DNA of 64,000 nucleotides. Source: Prosthecobacter debontii. Lineage in GTDB: Bacteria > Verrucomicrobiota > Verrucomicrobiia > Chthoniobacterales > Chthoniobacteraceae. Positions 8,803-19,900 of the stretch are shown piece after piece (position 1 is the stretch's first letter; every line of letters starts with the position of its first letter). A program made the position numbers and the translations under genes. The notes under the pieces were generated by a model. The model made no database searches. It was not told where the DNA came from and worked only from the letters and a program-made list of their open reading frames with translations. The stretch is taken from the NCBI GenBank assembly GCA_945905735.1, contig CAMDQC010000005.1:1-64000 (forward strand), written 5' to 3'.

Positions 8803-9654
8803 ATGGCGTTCGGTTTTCTCAAAAATATCTGGCAGAAATTCACCGGAAAACCGGTGGATTGGGACGAGTTAGAGGAGAGCCTGATCCGCGCCGATCTCGG
8901 CCTGCCGATGACAACGCGCATTCTCAAAACCCTGCAAGACAGTGGCGAAAATCTGACCGCTGAGACGGTGGTGAAAGTCGCCCGCGAAGAGATCATTAAA
9001 ATCCTTCCGACCGAGCAGTGGATGCTCCGCCCATTTGCAAACAAGCCGAAAGTCATCCTCGTCGTCGGCGTCAACGGCACGGGGAAAACGACCTCCACGG
9101 CGAAGATGGCCGCCCTTTTGAAAAAGCGCGGGCACAGCGTCCTCCTCGTCGCAGCGGACACGTTCCGCGCTGCGGCCATCGAGCAACTGGGCATCTGGGC
9201 GGACCGCATCGGCGTGGAAATTGTGAAGGGCCAATACAACGGCGACCCCGCCGCGCTTTGCTACGACGCCTACCAAAAAGCGGAGAAGCAGGGCATCGAG
9301 TTCATCCTCTGTGATACCGCAGGCCGCTTGCACACGAAGCACAATTTGATGAACGAACTCGGCAAGGTGAAGCGCGTCCTGCAACGCGCGGACCCCTCCG
9401 CGCCGCACGAGAGTTTGCTCGTCGTAGATGCCACCACCGGCGCAAACGCGCTGGCGCAAGCGCGCGAGTTCAAAGCAGCCGCCGAGCTGACAGGCATCGT
9501 CTGCACGAAGCTCGACGGCAGCGGGAAGGGTGGCGTCATCGTCGCCATCCAAGACGAGCTGAAACTCCCCACACGCTTCATCGGCACAGGCGAGAAGGCG
9601 GAGGACTTCGCCTTCTTCGACAGCCGCGAGTTCGTGGAGCGGATGGTCGAGTAG
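8803..9654 (+). CDS. ftsY: Signal recognition particle receptor FtsY
   Basis: A 283-residue SRP-GTPase consisting almost only of the NG domains; the acidic A domain of E. coli FtsY is absent. The helical N domain spans about 1-75. GTPase motifs: G1 GVNGTGKTT at 89-97, DTFRAAA at about 119-125, G3 DTAGR at 171-175 and G4 TKLDGSGKGG from about 235. It docks ribosome-SRP complexes at the inner membrane for co-translational insertion. The C-terminal signature that is usually DLxPFD reads DFAFFDSREFV here, a mild departure. Membrane binding probably uses the N-terminal helix MAFGFLKNIWQKF. It is last in the ribH-nusB-ftsY operon. Confidence 0.95.
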   Translation: MAFGFLKNIWQKFTGKPVDWDELEESLIRADLGLPMTTRILKTLQDSGENLTAETVVKVAREEIIKILPTEQWMLRPFANKPKVILVVGVNGTGKTTSTAKMAALLKKRGHSVLLVAADTFRAAAIEQLGIWADRIGVEIVKGQYNGDPAALCYDAYQKAEKQGIEFILCDTAGRLHTKHNLMNELGKVKRVLQRADPSAPHESLLVVDATTGANALAQAREFKAAAELTGIVCTKLDGSGKGGVIVAIQDELKLPTRFIGTGEKAEDFAFFDSREFVERMVE

Positions 9655-9656
9655 CT

Positions 9657-10133
9657 TTACTTCAGAGCTTCCAGAACCGCCGCCGCATGGTCGCCGGGCT
9701 TCACTTTGCGCAGTAATGCGTGGAGCGTCCCGTCTGGCCCGATGATGAACGTCGTCCGCTCCGTGCCCATGTATTTTCTCCCGTAGAGGCTCTTCTCCAC
9801 CCACACGCCGAAAGCCTCCACCATCGCGTGCCCCTCATCCACCAGCAGCGGAAACGGCAGCGAATGCTTCGCGATGAACTTCGCGTGGCTCTTCGCAGGA
9901 TCGATGCTCACGCCGAAGAGCACGCATTTTTCCGACACCTCGCTCCACGCATCGCGTAGCCCACACGCCTGCATCGTGCAGCCGGGCGTGTCGTCTTTCG
10001 GGTAAAAATAGAGCACCACATTCTGTCCCGCGAATTCTCCGAGCGAGACCTCCTTTCCCGCGTCACCATACGTCCCGCCCACGGCGAGCGTGCGAAACGC
10101 GGGAGCCTTCATACCGGGTTCGAGAGTCGTCAT
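9657..10133 (-). CDS. bcp: Thioredoxin-dependent peroxiredoxin (Bcp/PrxQ)
   Basis: A 158-residue thiol peroxidase reducing hydrogen peroxide and organic peroxides. The motif [18 protein letters not shown] carries the peroxidatic Cys52 and a resolving Cys57 five residues later, the alpha-2 type arrangement of PrxQ. The downstream [28 protein letters not shown] and the Arg in [13 protein letters not shown] are also standard. Its ATG overlaps the stop of the upstream SPFH gene by four bases (ATGA), so it is probably translated with it. It ends two bases from the convergent ftsY stop. Confidence 0.93.
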   Translation of the reverse strand: MTTLEPGMKAPAFRTLAVGGTYGDAGKEVSLGEFAGQNVVLYFYPKDDTPGCTMQACGLRDAWSEVSEKCVLFGVSIDPAKSHAKFIAKHSLPFPLLVDEGHAMVEAFGVWVEKSLYGRKYMGTERTTFIIGPDGTLHALLRKVKPGDHAAAVLEALK

Positions 10134-10993
10134 GCTTTCGGCTGGCCCGCCGACATGACGGGCTGGACGTGGTGCTCGGAGACGAGCGCCAGCATCAGAT
10201 TGTTTACCATCGTCGCGCGGCCATGCTCATCCAGTTTCACCACACCATCTTTTTCCAGCTTAGTGAGGGCCATCTCCACCATCCCCACCGCGCCTTCGAC
10301 GATCATTTGCCGTGCAGCGATGACCGCCTGCGCTTGCTGGCGCCGCAGCATCGCTTGTGCAATCTCCGGGCTGTATGCGAGGTGCGAGAGACTTGCCTCC
10401 GTCACCCGAATGCCCGCGATGGAGACCCGCTTTTGAATCTCCTCGCACAAGTTCTTCGACACTTCCACCGGGTGACTGCGGAGCGCCACTTCGTCAGCGG
10501 TGTGCGGCTCGTAGGGGTAATGAGTGGCGACCTGCCGCAGCGCCGTCTCGCACTGGATGGGCATGAACGCCTCATAGTCATCCACCTCGAACACCGCATC
10601 CGCCGGGCGCTCCACCTGCCACACCACCACTGCCGCGATCTCCACGGGGTTGCCCTGCGCATCATTCACCTTGAGCTGGGGGCTCTGGAAATTGCGCATC
10701 CGCAGCGTCACGCGCCGCCGATTTGCCAGCGGATTGATGAGGGAGAAACCGTTGCGCGTCACCGTGCCCACGTAGTTCCCGAGGAACGTCAAAACGAGCG
10801 ACTCATTCGGCGAAATGACCGCGCACGAGCGCATCGACATAATGAACACGAACACCGCCAAGAAAATCAAACCTGGGCGAAACTCCGCTCCCCCCATCGC
10901 GCAATAGAGCAGCCACAGCACGACCCCAAACGGCACAAACAAAACCGCGCCCGGCAACGCGAGCGACGCACGATCTTTCGGAGAAGTTTCCAT
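10130..10993 (-). CDS. SPFH/band 7 domain membrane protein
   Basis: A 287-residue membrane protein. Start placed at 10993 ([10 protein letters not shown]), followed by two hydrophobic segments: [22 protein letters not shown] and an adjacent [11 protein letters not shown] stretch. An SPFH (stomatin/prohibitin/flotillin/HflK) domain follows: [43 protein letters not shown], the VVWQVERP strand, then helical [27 protein letters not shown] and [15 protein letters not shown]. Relatives form ring-like scaffolds that organise membrane microdomains or control proteases. The coupled bcp gene suggests a link with oxidative damage, which is inference. Confidence 0.85.
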   Translation of the reverse strand: METSPKDRASLALPGAVLFVPFGVVLWLLYCAMGGAEFRPGLIFLAVFVFIMSMRSCAVISPNESLVLTFLGNYVGTVTRNGFSLINPLANRRRVTLRMRNFQSPQLKVNDAQGNPVEIAAVVVWQVERPADAVFEVDDYEAFMPIQCETALRQVATHYPYEPHTADEVALRSHPVEVSKNLCEEIQKRVSIAGIRVTEASLSHLAYSPEIAQAMLRRQQAQAVIAARQMIVEGAVGMVEMALTKLEKDGVVKLDEHGRATMVNNLMLALVSEHHVQPVMSAGQPKA

Positions 10994-11095
10994 GCCTGTT
11001 GGCTTTAGACCTCGTCGCGGGAACGGCAAGCACAACATTCACCAAATACTGACGGATTGCCGCTGCCCATAGCCCCGAAAACGAGAACGGTGCTG

Positions 11096-13288
11096 TTAGC
11101 GCAGAAACGCCTCGTGCAGACCACCGTCCACCGTGATCACCTGGCCGACCGTCTTGCTTAAGCGCTGGGAGATGAGCAGGAAATACGCTTCCGCCTGATC
11201 CGCCGGGGTGATGGGCGACTTGGTCAAGGTGCGGTCGGCGTAAAACTGCGCGAGCTTAGATACGAGTGATTCCGTCGGCTCCTTCTCGGTGTAAGGAATT
11301 TCGTATTTCGCAAGCGAGCCAATTACGCGGTCGCGGGGGAACATCGCTGAGCCTTGGACCACGGTGGCTGGTGCGACAGCATTCACTCGAACCAACGGCG
11401 CGAGTTCAATCGCCAGTTCCCGCACGAGGTGATTCGCCGCCGCCTTTGAAGTATCGTAGGCGAGCGAACCCTTCTTCGCCACGGCGGCATTCGCGCTGGT
11501 CGTCATCACCAGATTTCCGCGCAGCCCTTGTTGCTTCCACGTTTTTGCCGCTTCGTCGGCGACGAGATAACTGCCGGTGACATTGATGTTGAATGTGAGC
11601 GCCCATTTCTCATCGGGGATGCGGCCCGCGGTGTCGGTCGGCACAAAGATGCCAGCGGTGACGCAGATGGAATCGAACCCGCCATAGGCGAGCGCGACTT
11701 GGTCCAGCATGGCGCGAATGCTCGCACGGTCGGTGATGTTCGCCGCTAGGCCGACGGACAGGCCGCAGTTGGAAATCCCCGTGCCGGCGACGCCGATGCC
11801 CGATCCGTATTTGTCGGCGATCTCCTTGGCGGTTGCTTGTGCCGACGCCTCATTCAAATCCACGCACACGACATGCGCGCCCTCTTTCACCAGTCGGTGC
11901 GCGGTTTCCTTGCCGATGCCCGAGCCTGCGCCGATGACGATCACGACCTGCCGGGCCAGTTCCTTTTCCGCCGGCATCCGCTTCAATTTCGCCTCTTCGA
12001 GCAGCCAGTATTCGATGTCGAACGCCTCCTGTTGTGGCAGCGCGATGTATTGGTCAATCGCCTCCGCGCCCCGCATGACTTCGACGGCGCAGTTGTAGAA
12101 CTCCGCCGTGACGCGCGATTCAGATTTGTCCTTGCCCCATGCAATCATGCCCAAGCCGGGAATCAAAACCACGGTCGGGTTCGCGTCGCGGACGGCGGGC
12201 GAATCGGCGTGTTTGCACTTCTCGTAATACGCAAGGTAGTCCCTGCGATACTGCCCGAGGCCGTCGGCGAGCTTCTTCTGCAAAGCCGCGGCATCTTCCT
12301 TTTGCGGATTCCATGCGACATACAGCGGCTTGATCTTCGTGCGCAGAAAATGGTCGGGACAACTCGTGCCCAGTTCGGCGAGCCGCGGTGCGTCTTTGGA
12401 ATTTACGAAACGCAAAATCTTTTCGTCGTCCTGCACCGTGGCGATGAACCGCTTCTGCTGCGAAACCTGCCCGCGCAACCACGGCAAAATCGCGGCCAGT
12501 GTCTGATGGCGCGCTTCCTCGGTCAGCGTTTGGTATTTCTGTCCGCCGAAGGCTTTCGCATCCCCGCCCTTGGCCTGGTATTTCGCCTCGATGAACTGCG
12601 ACGCTTGCTCGATGAACTCCAGCGTGCGCAGGTAGCAATCCTTGTCGTCGTTCGCCCACGAGATGAAGCCGTGCTGCCCCATCATGATGCCCGTGGATTT
12701 CGGGTTTTTCTTCACGATGTCCTGCATCGCGAGGCCAAGCTCAAAGCCTGGCCGCATCCACTTCACGTAGTCCATTGCACCGCCGAAAATCTCCTTGGTG
12801 AGCTTTTGGCAATTCTTGCTGGCCGCGATGGAGATGACCGCGTTCGGGTGCATGTGGTCCACGAACTTTGCCGGAATGAAACTGTGCAGCGGCGTGTCGA
12901 TGGAACTGGCGCGCGGATTGAGATTGAACGTCGTGTGATTGTAAGCCCCCACCATGTCGTCTTCCGCCTGCGACTTGAGGCCCTTGTCCTTGCGGGCGGC
13001 GTAGGATTTTTGCAGGCCGATCAACTTCGTCTGGTAGAGCGATGAGAAGTTTTCGCGGGCGCTGGTACGCAGGTCGCCACCCGAACCTTTGACCCAGAGC
13101 ACTTCCACGGATTCCCCGGTGAGCGGGTCTTTCTCCATGATTTTGGACGAAGTGTTGCCGCCGCCGGTGTTGGTGATGCGCTGGTCGCTCCCGAGTTTGT
13201 TCGACCGGTAAACGAGGCGGTCCACGCCCTTGAGTTTTGCGGCCTCGGCTTCTTTCCAGAGGTTGTTGACGTGTTGGAAGGTTTTCAT
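11096..13288 (-). CDS. Bifunctional rhamnulose-1-phosphate aldolase / short-chain dehydrogenase
   Basis: A 730-residue fusion. Residues 1 to about 430 form a class II aldolase of the rhamnulose-1-phosphate aldolase type: TGGGNTSSK at 41-49, zinc-ligand candidates His145 and His147 in VDHMHPNA and His206 in MGQHGF. Residues about 445-730 are an SDR domain: GAGSGIG at 453-459 and catalytic YDTSK with Tyr611 and Lys615. The aldolase would split L-rhamnulose-1-phosphate to DHAP and L-lactaldehyde, and the SDR would oxidise lactaldehyde or a related product. This known fusion is common in rhamnose- and fucose-degrading soil bacteria. No other rhamnose genes are in view. A 21-base gap separates its start from the mqo stop upstream. 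Confidence 0.92.
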   Translation of the reverse strand: MKTFQHVNNLWKEAEAAKLKGVDRLVYRSNKLGSDQRITNTGGGNTSSKIMEKDPLTGESVEVLWVKGSGGDLRTSARENFSSLYQTKLIGLQKSYAARKDKGLKSQAEDDMVGAYNHTTFNLNPRASSIDTPLHSFIPAKFVDHMHPNAVISIAASKNCQKLTKEIFGGAMDYVKWMRPGFELGLAMQDIVKKNPKSTGIMMGQHGFISWANDDKDCYLRTLEFIEQASQFIEAKYQAKGGDAKAFGGQKYQTLTEEARHQTLAAILPWLRGQVSQQKRFIATVQDDEKILRFVNSKDAPRLAELGTSCPDHFLRTKIKPLYVAWNPQKEDAAALQKKLADGLGQYRRDYLAYYEKCKHADSPAVRDANPTVVLIPGLGMIAWGKDKSESRVTAEFYNCAVEVMRGAEAIDQYIALPQQEAFDIEYWLLEEAKLKRMPAEKELARQVVIVIGAGSGIGKETAHRLVKEGAHVVCVDLNEASAQATAKEIADKYGSGIGVAGTGISNCGLSVGLAANITDRASIRAMLDQVALAYGGFDSICVTAGIFVPTDTAGRIPDEKWALTFNINVTGSYLVADEAAKTWKQQGLRGNLVMTTSANAAVAKKGSLAYDTSKAAANHLVRELAIELAPLVRVNAVAPATVVQGSAMFPRDRVIGSLAKYEIPYTEKEPTESLVSKLAQFYADRTLTKSPITPADQAEAYFLLISQRLSKTVGQVITVDGGLHEAFLR

Positions 13289-13309
13289 GATGGGATTTTG
13301 TAAAAAATG

Positions 13310-14809
13310 TCAGTGGAGTTGTAATATCTCGTCGGCTTTCCTGTTCACTTCGCGGAAGAGATCGGCATGTTCCGGCAGCTTGATGTTCACGTCGTAGGTC
13401 GGGATCATCTCTTTCATCCGCGCGTGGCCTTCGGGGCTTGCGAGCAGTTGCGGGAAGCATTTCTTGATGACTTCGAGCACGATGTTCACCGAGACGGACG
13501 CTCCCGGCGAAGCGCCGAGCAGCGCGGAGATTGTGCGGTTTGCGTCGGTGATGACTTCGGTTCCGTAGTGGACGATTCCAGCCTCGCCGTCGGTCTTCTT
13601 AATCGCCTGCACGCGGATGCCGGCGTCGATGAGTTTCCAATCCTTCGCCTGCGCCGCCGGGTAGAAAACATGCAGCACTTTCATGCGCGCGTTCATGCTC
13701 TGCGTGCCTTGCTGCACGAGGTAGCGGACGAGATCCAGATTGTGGATGCCGATCTTGATCAGCGTCGCGATATTGTCCGGGCGCACGGAAAACGGCAGGT
13801 CGGTCACGCTGCCTTTTTTGTGCAAAAACTTTGTCGTCCACGCTGCGAACGGTCCAAAGAGAAGCGTCTTCTTTCCATCGAGGATGCGCGTATCGAGATG
13901 CGGCACGGCCATCGTCGGCGCGGCGTCCAGCGCCTGCCCGTACACCTTCGCCTGATGTTTCGCGACGATCTCCGGGTTGTCGCAAATGAGCCACTGGCCG
14001 CCGATTGGGAAACCGCCGAGCCCCTTCGCCTCAGCGATACCCGACTTTTGCAAAAGCGGCAGACTCCCGCCGCCCGCACCGACAAATACGAACTTCGTGC
14101 GGTTCTTGCGCACCTCACCCGTCATCACATCTTTCGCGCTCACTTCCCAGCCCGCGCCGTTTTTTTTCAGGCCCACGACACGATGTCCGGTCGCAATCCC
14201 GCAGCCATCCTGCTTTGCCAGCCAGCCGAGGAGCTTGCGCGAGATCTCGCCAAAGTTCACATCCGTCCCCGCGTCCATCTTCGTCGCCGCGATCGGCACC
14301 TCGCCGCGGCCTTCGAGCAGCAGCGGCGCCCAGCTTGCGATCTTCGCGCGGTCCGTCGTGTATTCCATCTCGCGGAAAAAATGGTGCGCCGCCATCCCTG
14401 CATGACGCGCCTTCAAAAAGTCCACCTGCTCGTCGCCGTGCACAAAGCTGATATGCTGCACGGGATTGATGAAATCCTTCGGCCGCTCCGCCATTCCGCT
14501 CGCCACCGCGTAGCTCCAGTACTGCTTCGAGTGCTCGAACTGCTCGAAAATCTCGATGACCTTGTTCACATTCACCGAGCCGTCCGCCTCGCGTTTCGGC
14601 GTGTAGCTCAGCTCGCAAATTCCTGCGTGCCCCGTGCCCGCATTATTCCATCCGTCGGAACTCTCCTGCGAAAGCCCATCGGTCACCTCATACATCTGGA
14701 TGGTCAGCTTCGGGTCGAGCCGCTTCAGCAAAGTCGCGAGGTTCGCGGACATGACGCCGCTGCCGATCAGGACGACGTCGGGATTTTCGATGTGCTTGTT
14801 GGATGTCAT
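13310..14809 (-). CDS. mqo: Malate:quinone oxidoreductase
   Basis: A 499-residue FAD enzyme that oxidises malate to oxaloacetate and passes electrons to quinone at the membrane. Family features: N-terminal FAD loop VVLIGSGVMSANLATLL, ESSDGWNNAGTGHAGICELSYTP, FVFVGAGGGSLPLLQKSGI, GGFPIGGQWL and a C-terminal SVNIVLEVIKKCFP. The start at 14809 (MTSNKH) lies just before the FAD motif; a longer in-frame ATG upstream adds a non-conserved stretch. It is followed on the same strand by the rhamnulose aldolase fusion after 21 bases. Confidence 0.95.
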   Translation of the reverse strand: MTSNKHIENPDVVLIGSGVMSANLATLLKRLDPKLTIQMYEVTDGLSQESSDGWNNAGTGHAGICELSYTPKREADGSVNVNKVIEIFEQFEHSKQYWSYAVASGMAERPKDFINPVQHISFVHGDEQVDFLKARHAGMAAHHFFREMEYTTDRAKIASWAPLLLEGRGEVPIAATKMDAGTDVNFGEISRKLLGWLAKQDGCGIATGHRVVGLKKNGAGWEVSAKDVMTGEVRKNRTKFVFVGAGGGSLPLLQKSGIAEAKGLGGFPIGGQWLICDNPEIVAKHQAKVYGQALDAAPTMAVPHLDTRILDGKKTLLFGPFAAWTTKFLHKKGSVTDLPFSVRPDNIATLIKIGIHNLDLVRYLVQQGTQSMNARMKVLHVFYPAAQAKDWKLIDAGIRVQAIKKTDGEAGIVHYGTEVITDANRTISALLGASPGASVSVNIVLEVIKKCFPQLLASPEGHARMKEMIPTYDVNIKLPEHADLFREVNRKADEILQLH

Positions 14810-14966
14810 TAACGTTGGAATAAAAATGAATATACGCGCCGCTCGGGCTAAACCGATTCCCGCACGGTAAGTGGATCGTTCCGTGCCGCGCAATATTTCG
14901 CGAGACAAATACGAGGACGACGCCCCGCCGCACCCCGAACGCCCCCTGCTCTCGATAACGGAGGTC

Positions 14967-14989
14967 GCGTGCGGGCCTTTTGCGCACGC
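14967..14989. promoter_or_regulatory. Perfect 7-bp inverted repeat in the divergent mqo / beta-helix gene spacer
   Basis: GCGTGCG at 14967-14973 is repeated as CGCACGC at 14983-14989, with a nine-base centre. It lies between two divergently transcribed genes (starts at 14809 and 15081), so it could be an operator. No T-run follows, which argues against a simple terminator. In GC-rich DNA a 7-bp palindrome can arise by chance. Confidence 0.25.
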
Positions 14990-15080
14990 ATATCATCAGC
15001 GGCATTGCGATGTGTGGGCGATGTAATCGCACCCAAGTCACGGTGGACCGACGCAGGAATTGCGCTACGGTCGCTCGCGA

Positions 15081-16982
15081 ATGCGTATTCTTTCTCTGCT
15101 GTTCGCCTTCGCTCTTCCGGTCTTCGGGGCGGAGTATTTTGTGAGCACGACCGGGCTGGACGCCAATGGAGGATCGTCGGGTGCGCCCTGGAGGACGATC
15201 CAGAAAGCTGCGAATACCGTCGTGCCGGGCGATACGGTGAGCATCCTCGCCGGGACGTATTCCGAGCGGGTGACGATCTCGGGGAAGCGGGCGACTGCCG
15301 GACAGCCGATCGTGTTTCGCACGCGGCCTGGCGACGTGATGGCGGCGATCGATCAGACGGGCGTGACGCCGCCGAGCGGGACTAGCGCGGTGTTGACGAT
15401 CGCGAATTGCGATTATGTAACGGTGCAGAATCTGGAGGTCCGCAACTACAAGACGACTGCTGATACGAAGACGCCAATCGGCATTTTGGTGAACGGGGAC
15501 GGGTCGGGCGTGAAGCTGCTGGGCTGCAAGGTCCACGACATCTGGCAGAGCAACACGACGCTGAACAATTTCAATGCGAACGGGTTCGGAATCCTCGTCT
15601 ATGGGGATGCGACGCTGCCGATTGCGGACTTCGTGCTCGATGGCTGCGAGGTCTCGGCGCTGCGAACGGGTGCGAGTGAATCGGTGGTGCTGAATGGAAA
15701 CGTCACGGGCTTTTCCGTGACGAACAACCTCGTTCACGATTGCAACAATATCGGGATCGATTTCATCGGCTTCGAAGGCACTGCGCCAACTGTGGCGCTC
15801 GATCAGGCCCGCAACGGTGTGTGCTCGGGCAATACGGTCTGGAACATCGATTCGAAGTTTAATCCCGCGTACGGCGGGAACTTCGGAGCGGGCGGTGGCA
15901 ACGCGACGCGCTCGGCACCGGGGCTGTATGTGGACGGCGGGCGGGACATCGTCTTGGAAAGAAACCACGTCTATTCGAGCAACTTCGCTGTGTCGCTCGG
16001 CAGCGAGCATCTCGGAAAAGTCACGAGCAACGTAACCGTCCGCAACAACTTGCTCCACCACTGCCACGTCGGCGGAATCGTGCTGGGCGGCTCGGACAAT
16101 CTCCAAAACGGTGGGGCGACGGGCTGCACGATCACGAACAACACGCTGTACGAAAACGACACGACCGGAACCGGCGGCGGGCAGGTGAGCATCCAGAATT
16201 TCGTCACGGCGACGACGATTCGGCAGAACATTATGGTGTGCAACGCATCGACCGCGCAGTTCGTGTTGAAGGACAATACGACGGGTTCTTTTTCCGCGAA
16301 TGCGATCGACTGGAATCTCTACAGCGGCGCGGCATCGAATGCGGTGGAGTTTATCTGGAACAACAGTGCGAAGGCCACGTTTACGGCGTGGAAGACGGCG
16401 TCGGCGCAGGATGCGAACTCGTTTTTTGCCGCGAGCGCTGGGCTCGTCGGGCCGGCTTTTACGGCGGCATCTCCGGCGGCGAACTTCGGTCTGCTGTCAG
16501 CGTCGCTGGCGGTAAATGCCGGGGAGCCAGCGTTCGCTGCGCAGTCGGCCGAACGGGATTTTGGTGGGCAGAGTCGTGTGGCTTCGGCGCGTGTGGATAT
16601 CGGGGCAGACGAGTTCCTTTCCGCGTGGCAGGCTTGGCGCGACCAGTATTTCGCGCTGCCCGACGGCGGGGCGGGGGCAAATGCGGGCGATGATACCGAT
16701 GGAGACGGTGTGGGGAATCTGCTGGAGTTCGCGCTCGGCGGAAACCCGTTGGCACCGGATGCGATGCGGCTGCCGACGCTCTCGCCTGTGGGAGCGGCGT
16801 TTCGTTTCCAATACCGGAAGGACGGCAGCGGGCTCTCGTATAGCGTGGAGAAGACGAGTGCGCTGGCGAGCCCTTGGAGTGCGGCTGTCGAGGCGGAGCA
16901 GACCGATGGCGCAGGGAACTACTGGCGTGAGTTCACGGGGCCGTCGCCGCTTTTCGTCCGCTTGCGAGTCGCGCTGCCGTAG
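15081..16982 (+). CDS. Secreted right-handed parallel beta-helix protein
   Basis: A 633-residue secreted protein. Start at 15081 gives a signal peptide MRILSLLFAFALPVFGA. Then comes a DUF1565-like entry, YFVSTTGLDANGGSSGAPWRTIQKAANTVVPGD, and a run of irregular beta-helix coils with Asn-rich turns (NNLVHDCNNIGIDF, VRNNLLHHCHVGGIVLGG, ITNNTLYENDTTG). The C-terminal 110 residues carry DDTDGDGVGNLLEFALGGNP, a Ca-binding-like Asp loop, and a small beta domain. Beta-helix proteins of this type are polysaccharide lyases or adhesins; no catalytic residues can be assigned. Its tail resembles that of the convergent CotH protein, seven bases away. Confidence 0.8.
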   Translation: MRILSLLFAFALPVFGAEYFVSTTGLDANGGSSGAPWRTIQKAANTVVPGDTVSILAGTYSERVTISGKRATAGQPIVFRTRPGDVMAAIDQTGVTPPSGTSAVLTIANCDYVTVQNLEVRNYKTTADTKTPIGILVNGDGSGVKLLGCKVHDIWQSNTTLNNFNANGFGILVYGDATLPIADFVLDGCEVSALRTGASESVVLNGNVTGFSVTNNLVHDCNNIGIDFIGFEGTAPTVALDQARNGVCSGNTVWNIDSKFNPAYGGNFGAGGGNATRSAPGLYVDGGRDIVLERNHVYSSNFAVSLGSEHLGKVTSNVTVRNNLLHHCHVGGIVLGGSDNLQNGGATGCTITNNTLYENDTTGTGGGQVSIQNFVTATTIRQNIMVCNASTAQFVLKDNTTGSFSANAIDWNLYSGAASNAVEFIWNNSAKATFTAWKTASAQDANSFFAASAGLVGPAFTAASPAANFGLLSASLAVNAGEPAFAAQSAERDFGGQSRVASARVDIGADEFLSAWQAWRDQYFALPDGGAGANAGDDTDGDGVGNLLEFALGGNPLAPDAMRLPTLSPVGAAFRFQYRKDGSGLSYSVEKTSALASPWSAAVEAEQTDGAGNYWREFTGPSPLFVRLRVALP

Positions 16983-16989
16983 TTTGCGT

Positions 16990-19900
16990 CTATTTCTGCG
17001 TCACGCGGAGGCGGTAGAAGATGCACGGCGCGTTCGCGGGGACGCGATACGAGCGGGTCTGCTGGCTTCCGACTAGGGTCATCGGGTAGGCGTCCACTTG
17101 CGTCCACGTTTGCAAGTCGGCGGAGCATTCGAGCACGTAGTCGATGTCGGGGAACAGCGTGTTTACGCTGTAGCTTACCAAGCCTTGGCCGAGCGCGGGC
17201 CATGGGGTGAGCGATGGCCCGTTGGGATCAAGTCCGAGGGCGTATTCGATGAGGTTGTTGATTCCGTCGCCGTCCTCGTCGCCGTTGCCGCCGGAGACGC
17301 CGTAGGTAGTGGCCCATGTGGCGAAGCGGTTGCCGGGGGCGAATCCGCCGGGCGATGCACCCGCGGCCATCCAGTTGATGAAGTCGTTGCCGTAGTCGTG
17401 CTCGGAGATTTTTGTGAGCGATGGGCCGCTGCCGTCGGGGGTGGTGGGCCATGGGGCGGTGTCGTCGAAGTTCACGCGATCTTGGCGGACATACTGGATG
17501 ACGTTGAACGCATCGACTGCGCCGGGACGGTCGAGCTGGAGGCTTTCGCCGCCGTTCGAGAGCCCGCCCGTGCCCCACTCGAAGACCTTGGTCCCGACGG
17601 GCATGAGTGCGCCGAAGCTGTTGTTGAAAAGGGTGAGGTTCTTCGTGATGACGACGCGCTCGCCGGGCTGCATGGTGAGCGGCGAGGCGGCTGGGAACTC
17701 GAAGTCGATGCCGTCGCTGATGCGCCAGGCTTTTGCTTTCGCCGCGTCGTAAAGCGTGACGGGCGCAGCGCTGACGTTGAGCAGTTCGAGATACTCGGCG
17801 TCACCGGGGCCGCTTGGGTTATACATGATCTCGGAGATGACGATGGGGCCGACGCGCGGGCCGCTGTTTTGGGCATTGGGCGTCGGGGTTTTCATGGCGA
17901 CGAAATTATACGAGTCGGTGCTCGGTTTGTAATAAGCGCCGAGCGTTTCGCCTTCGGTGCTCGGGCCGACGTCTTCTTTGCTTTGGTAGTCGGTGAGTTG
18001 GTCGTTCACGGCGGAGCTGACGTAGAGGGTTTCGCCGATGTCGCTGAGGGCGAATGCGGTGACCTTGTTCACGTCGATGCTCGCCGCACCGAAGTTCGTG
18101 CCCTCGTAGAAAGTGACGTAGCCGCCTGCGGGGATGATCGTGCCGACGGGGATGCGGTATTTTTGAAGGTCCGCGCCGCTGTCGCTAAGGAACCAGCCGC
18201 CGACATTGATGGATGAGGTGGTGCGGTTGTGGAGCTCGATCCAGTCGGTCGCAGCACCAGAGTTGGCGAGGACTTCGTTGATGACGACGGTCTCGCCGAT
18301 GGTGAACGGGTAGTCGGCGGCATTGTAAATGTACTGCGCCCCGATATCGACGCGCGTGGTGTCCGGGTCGAGCGCGTGGGCCGGGTCGCCGTTGTCGATG
18401 GCGGGCGAGGTAGAGCGGAGTTGGTAGTTCAGCACGACGGGATCGACGAACTGCGGATCGAGCAAGAGGTTGCCGGTGCCGGGCAGCGCGGCGGTATCGC
18501 TGAGGCAGTAGTTTGCCGTGAGTGTGGAGAAGGCGTCGTAGCTCACGGGCGTAATGGTGGACTTGGAAAGGATGGTATTCGTGATGGTCGCATTGCCGCC
18601 GCCGTCGCCGAAATTTTTCTCGTAAACGGAGACGCTTGTTTCGCAGTTCACGAATGTATTTTGGTCGATGAGCACGGTGGAGCCCGCGTCTTTCACGCCC
18701 ACGCCGAGCACGCAGCCGACGACCATGTTTTTGCGTAGCGTGACGCTGGAGCCTTGGCCGATGGAGAAGCCTTTGTCGGAGTTGAAATAGATGAGGTTCC
18801 GCTGGATGAGCGTGTTCACGCATGCTTCGCCGAGGTCGATGCCGTCGCTGTTGCTGCCTTGGAACCGGTAGATTTTGCAGTCTTCGATGGTGCCGTTGAT
18901 CACGCCGTCGAAGTCGATGGCGTCGGTGTCCGGCGCGTTGTTTCCGGGGAAGACGCAGCGCTGGACGAGTGCGGTTCCCTTTTTGATGTGGAGGCCGTCG
19001 CCCGTGTAGGGAATGTGGAAGCGGCAGTCGCGCAGGATGGCGGTGCCGTTGTAATTGTAGAACGTGGAGTCGCACTCGGCGATGTCGAGGAAGTCGGCGG
19101 TGATGGTCGCGTTCCGACCCATGACGGTGTTGATGTAGAGCGCGGGGTTTGCACCATTGGTGCCGTGGCGGACGTTCATGTGTGTGAGGGTCGATGCGCC
19201 GCTCGGGAACTCAAAACTCAAGCCGCCCCAGCGCTCTCCGTTGCGTCCGACGAGGTTTACTTTTTGCGCGGCGGTGCCGTTCACATTCAGCACGCCGAGC
19301 ACGCGGAAGTGGCGGCGCGTGGTCATCTGAATGGTGACGCCCGCATCCACGTTGAGCGTGATGCCCGCAGGCACGATAAGGTCGTCGTTCACGACGTAAG
19401 GCGAGCCAGCGAGTGTGAGCGTCGTGTCGCTCGCGAGTGTGCCGCCGATGGGCGTTTCTGCCACGGGCACGAAGGTCGCGGTGATGCTCGCTGCGCCGGT
19501 GATTGTCGCCGTCGTGCTCGCTCCGCCGGTCGCGCCGGTCCAACTGCTGAACGCGTATCCGGGCGCGGGTTTCGCGGTGAGCGTGAATGCGATATTCGGG
19601 AACATTTTGAACGTCCCTGGCTCCACGGGAACGCCCTGCACGAGCACTTTCCCGTGCGCGGCATTGGCGATGAGCGTGAGGTTTACCGCGGTGCCGACGC
19701 CGAGTTGCGTGGCGACTTCGGCGGCGAAGTTTGCAGTCCGCTGCACGGCGTAATCTTTGATGTTTTGGATGTTCGCATTTCGCGTCGCGACGGTCGTGCC
19801 ATCCGGTGCCCAGCGCGTGACGTGGCGCGGGATGGACGCGGAGACTTCCGCATCCATCGCCGAGACGATGGCGTCCACTCGCGATGCCTTGAACGTGCCC

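Noticed and set aside
13367-14812. Forward open frame opposite mqo
   Set aside because: It covers the mqo coding sequence in antisense and lacks motifs. mqo shows full FAD and substrate features.
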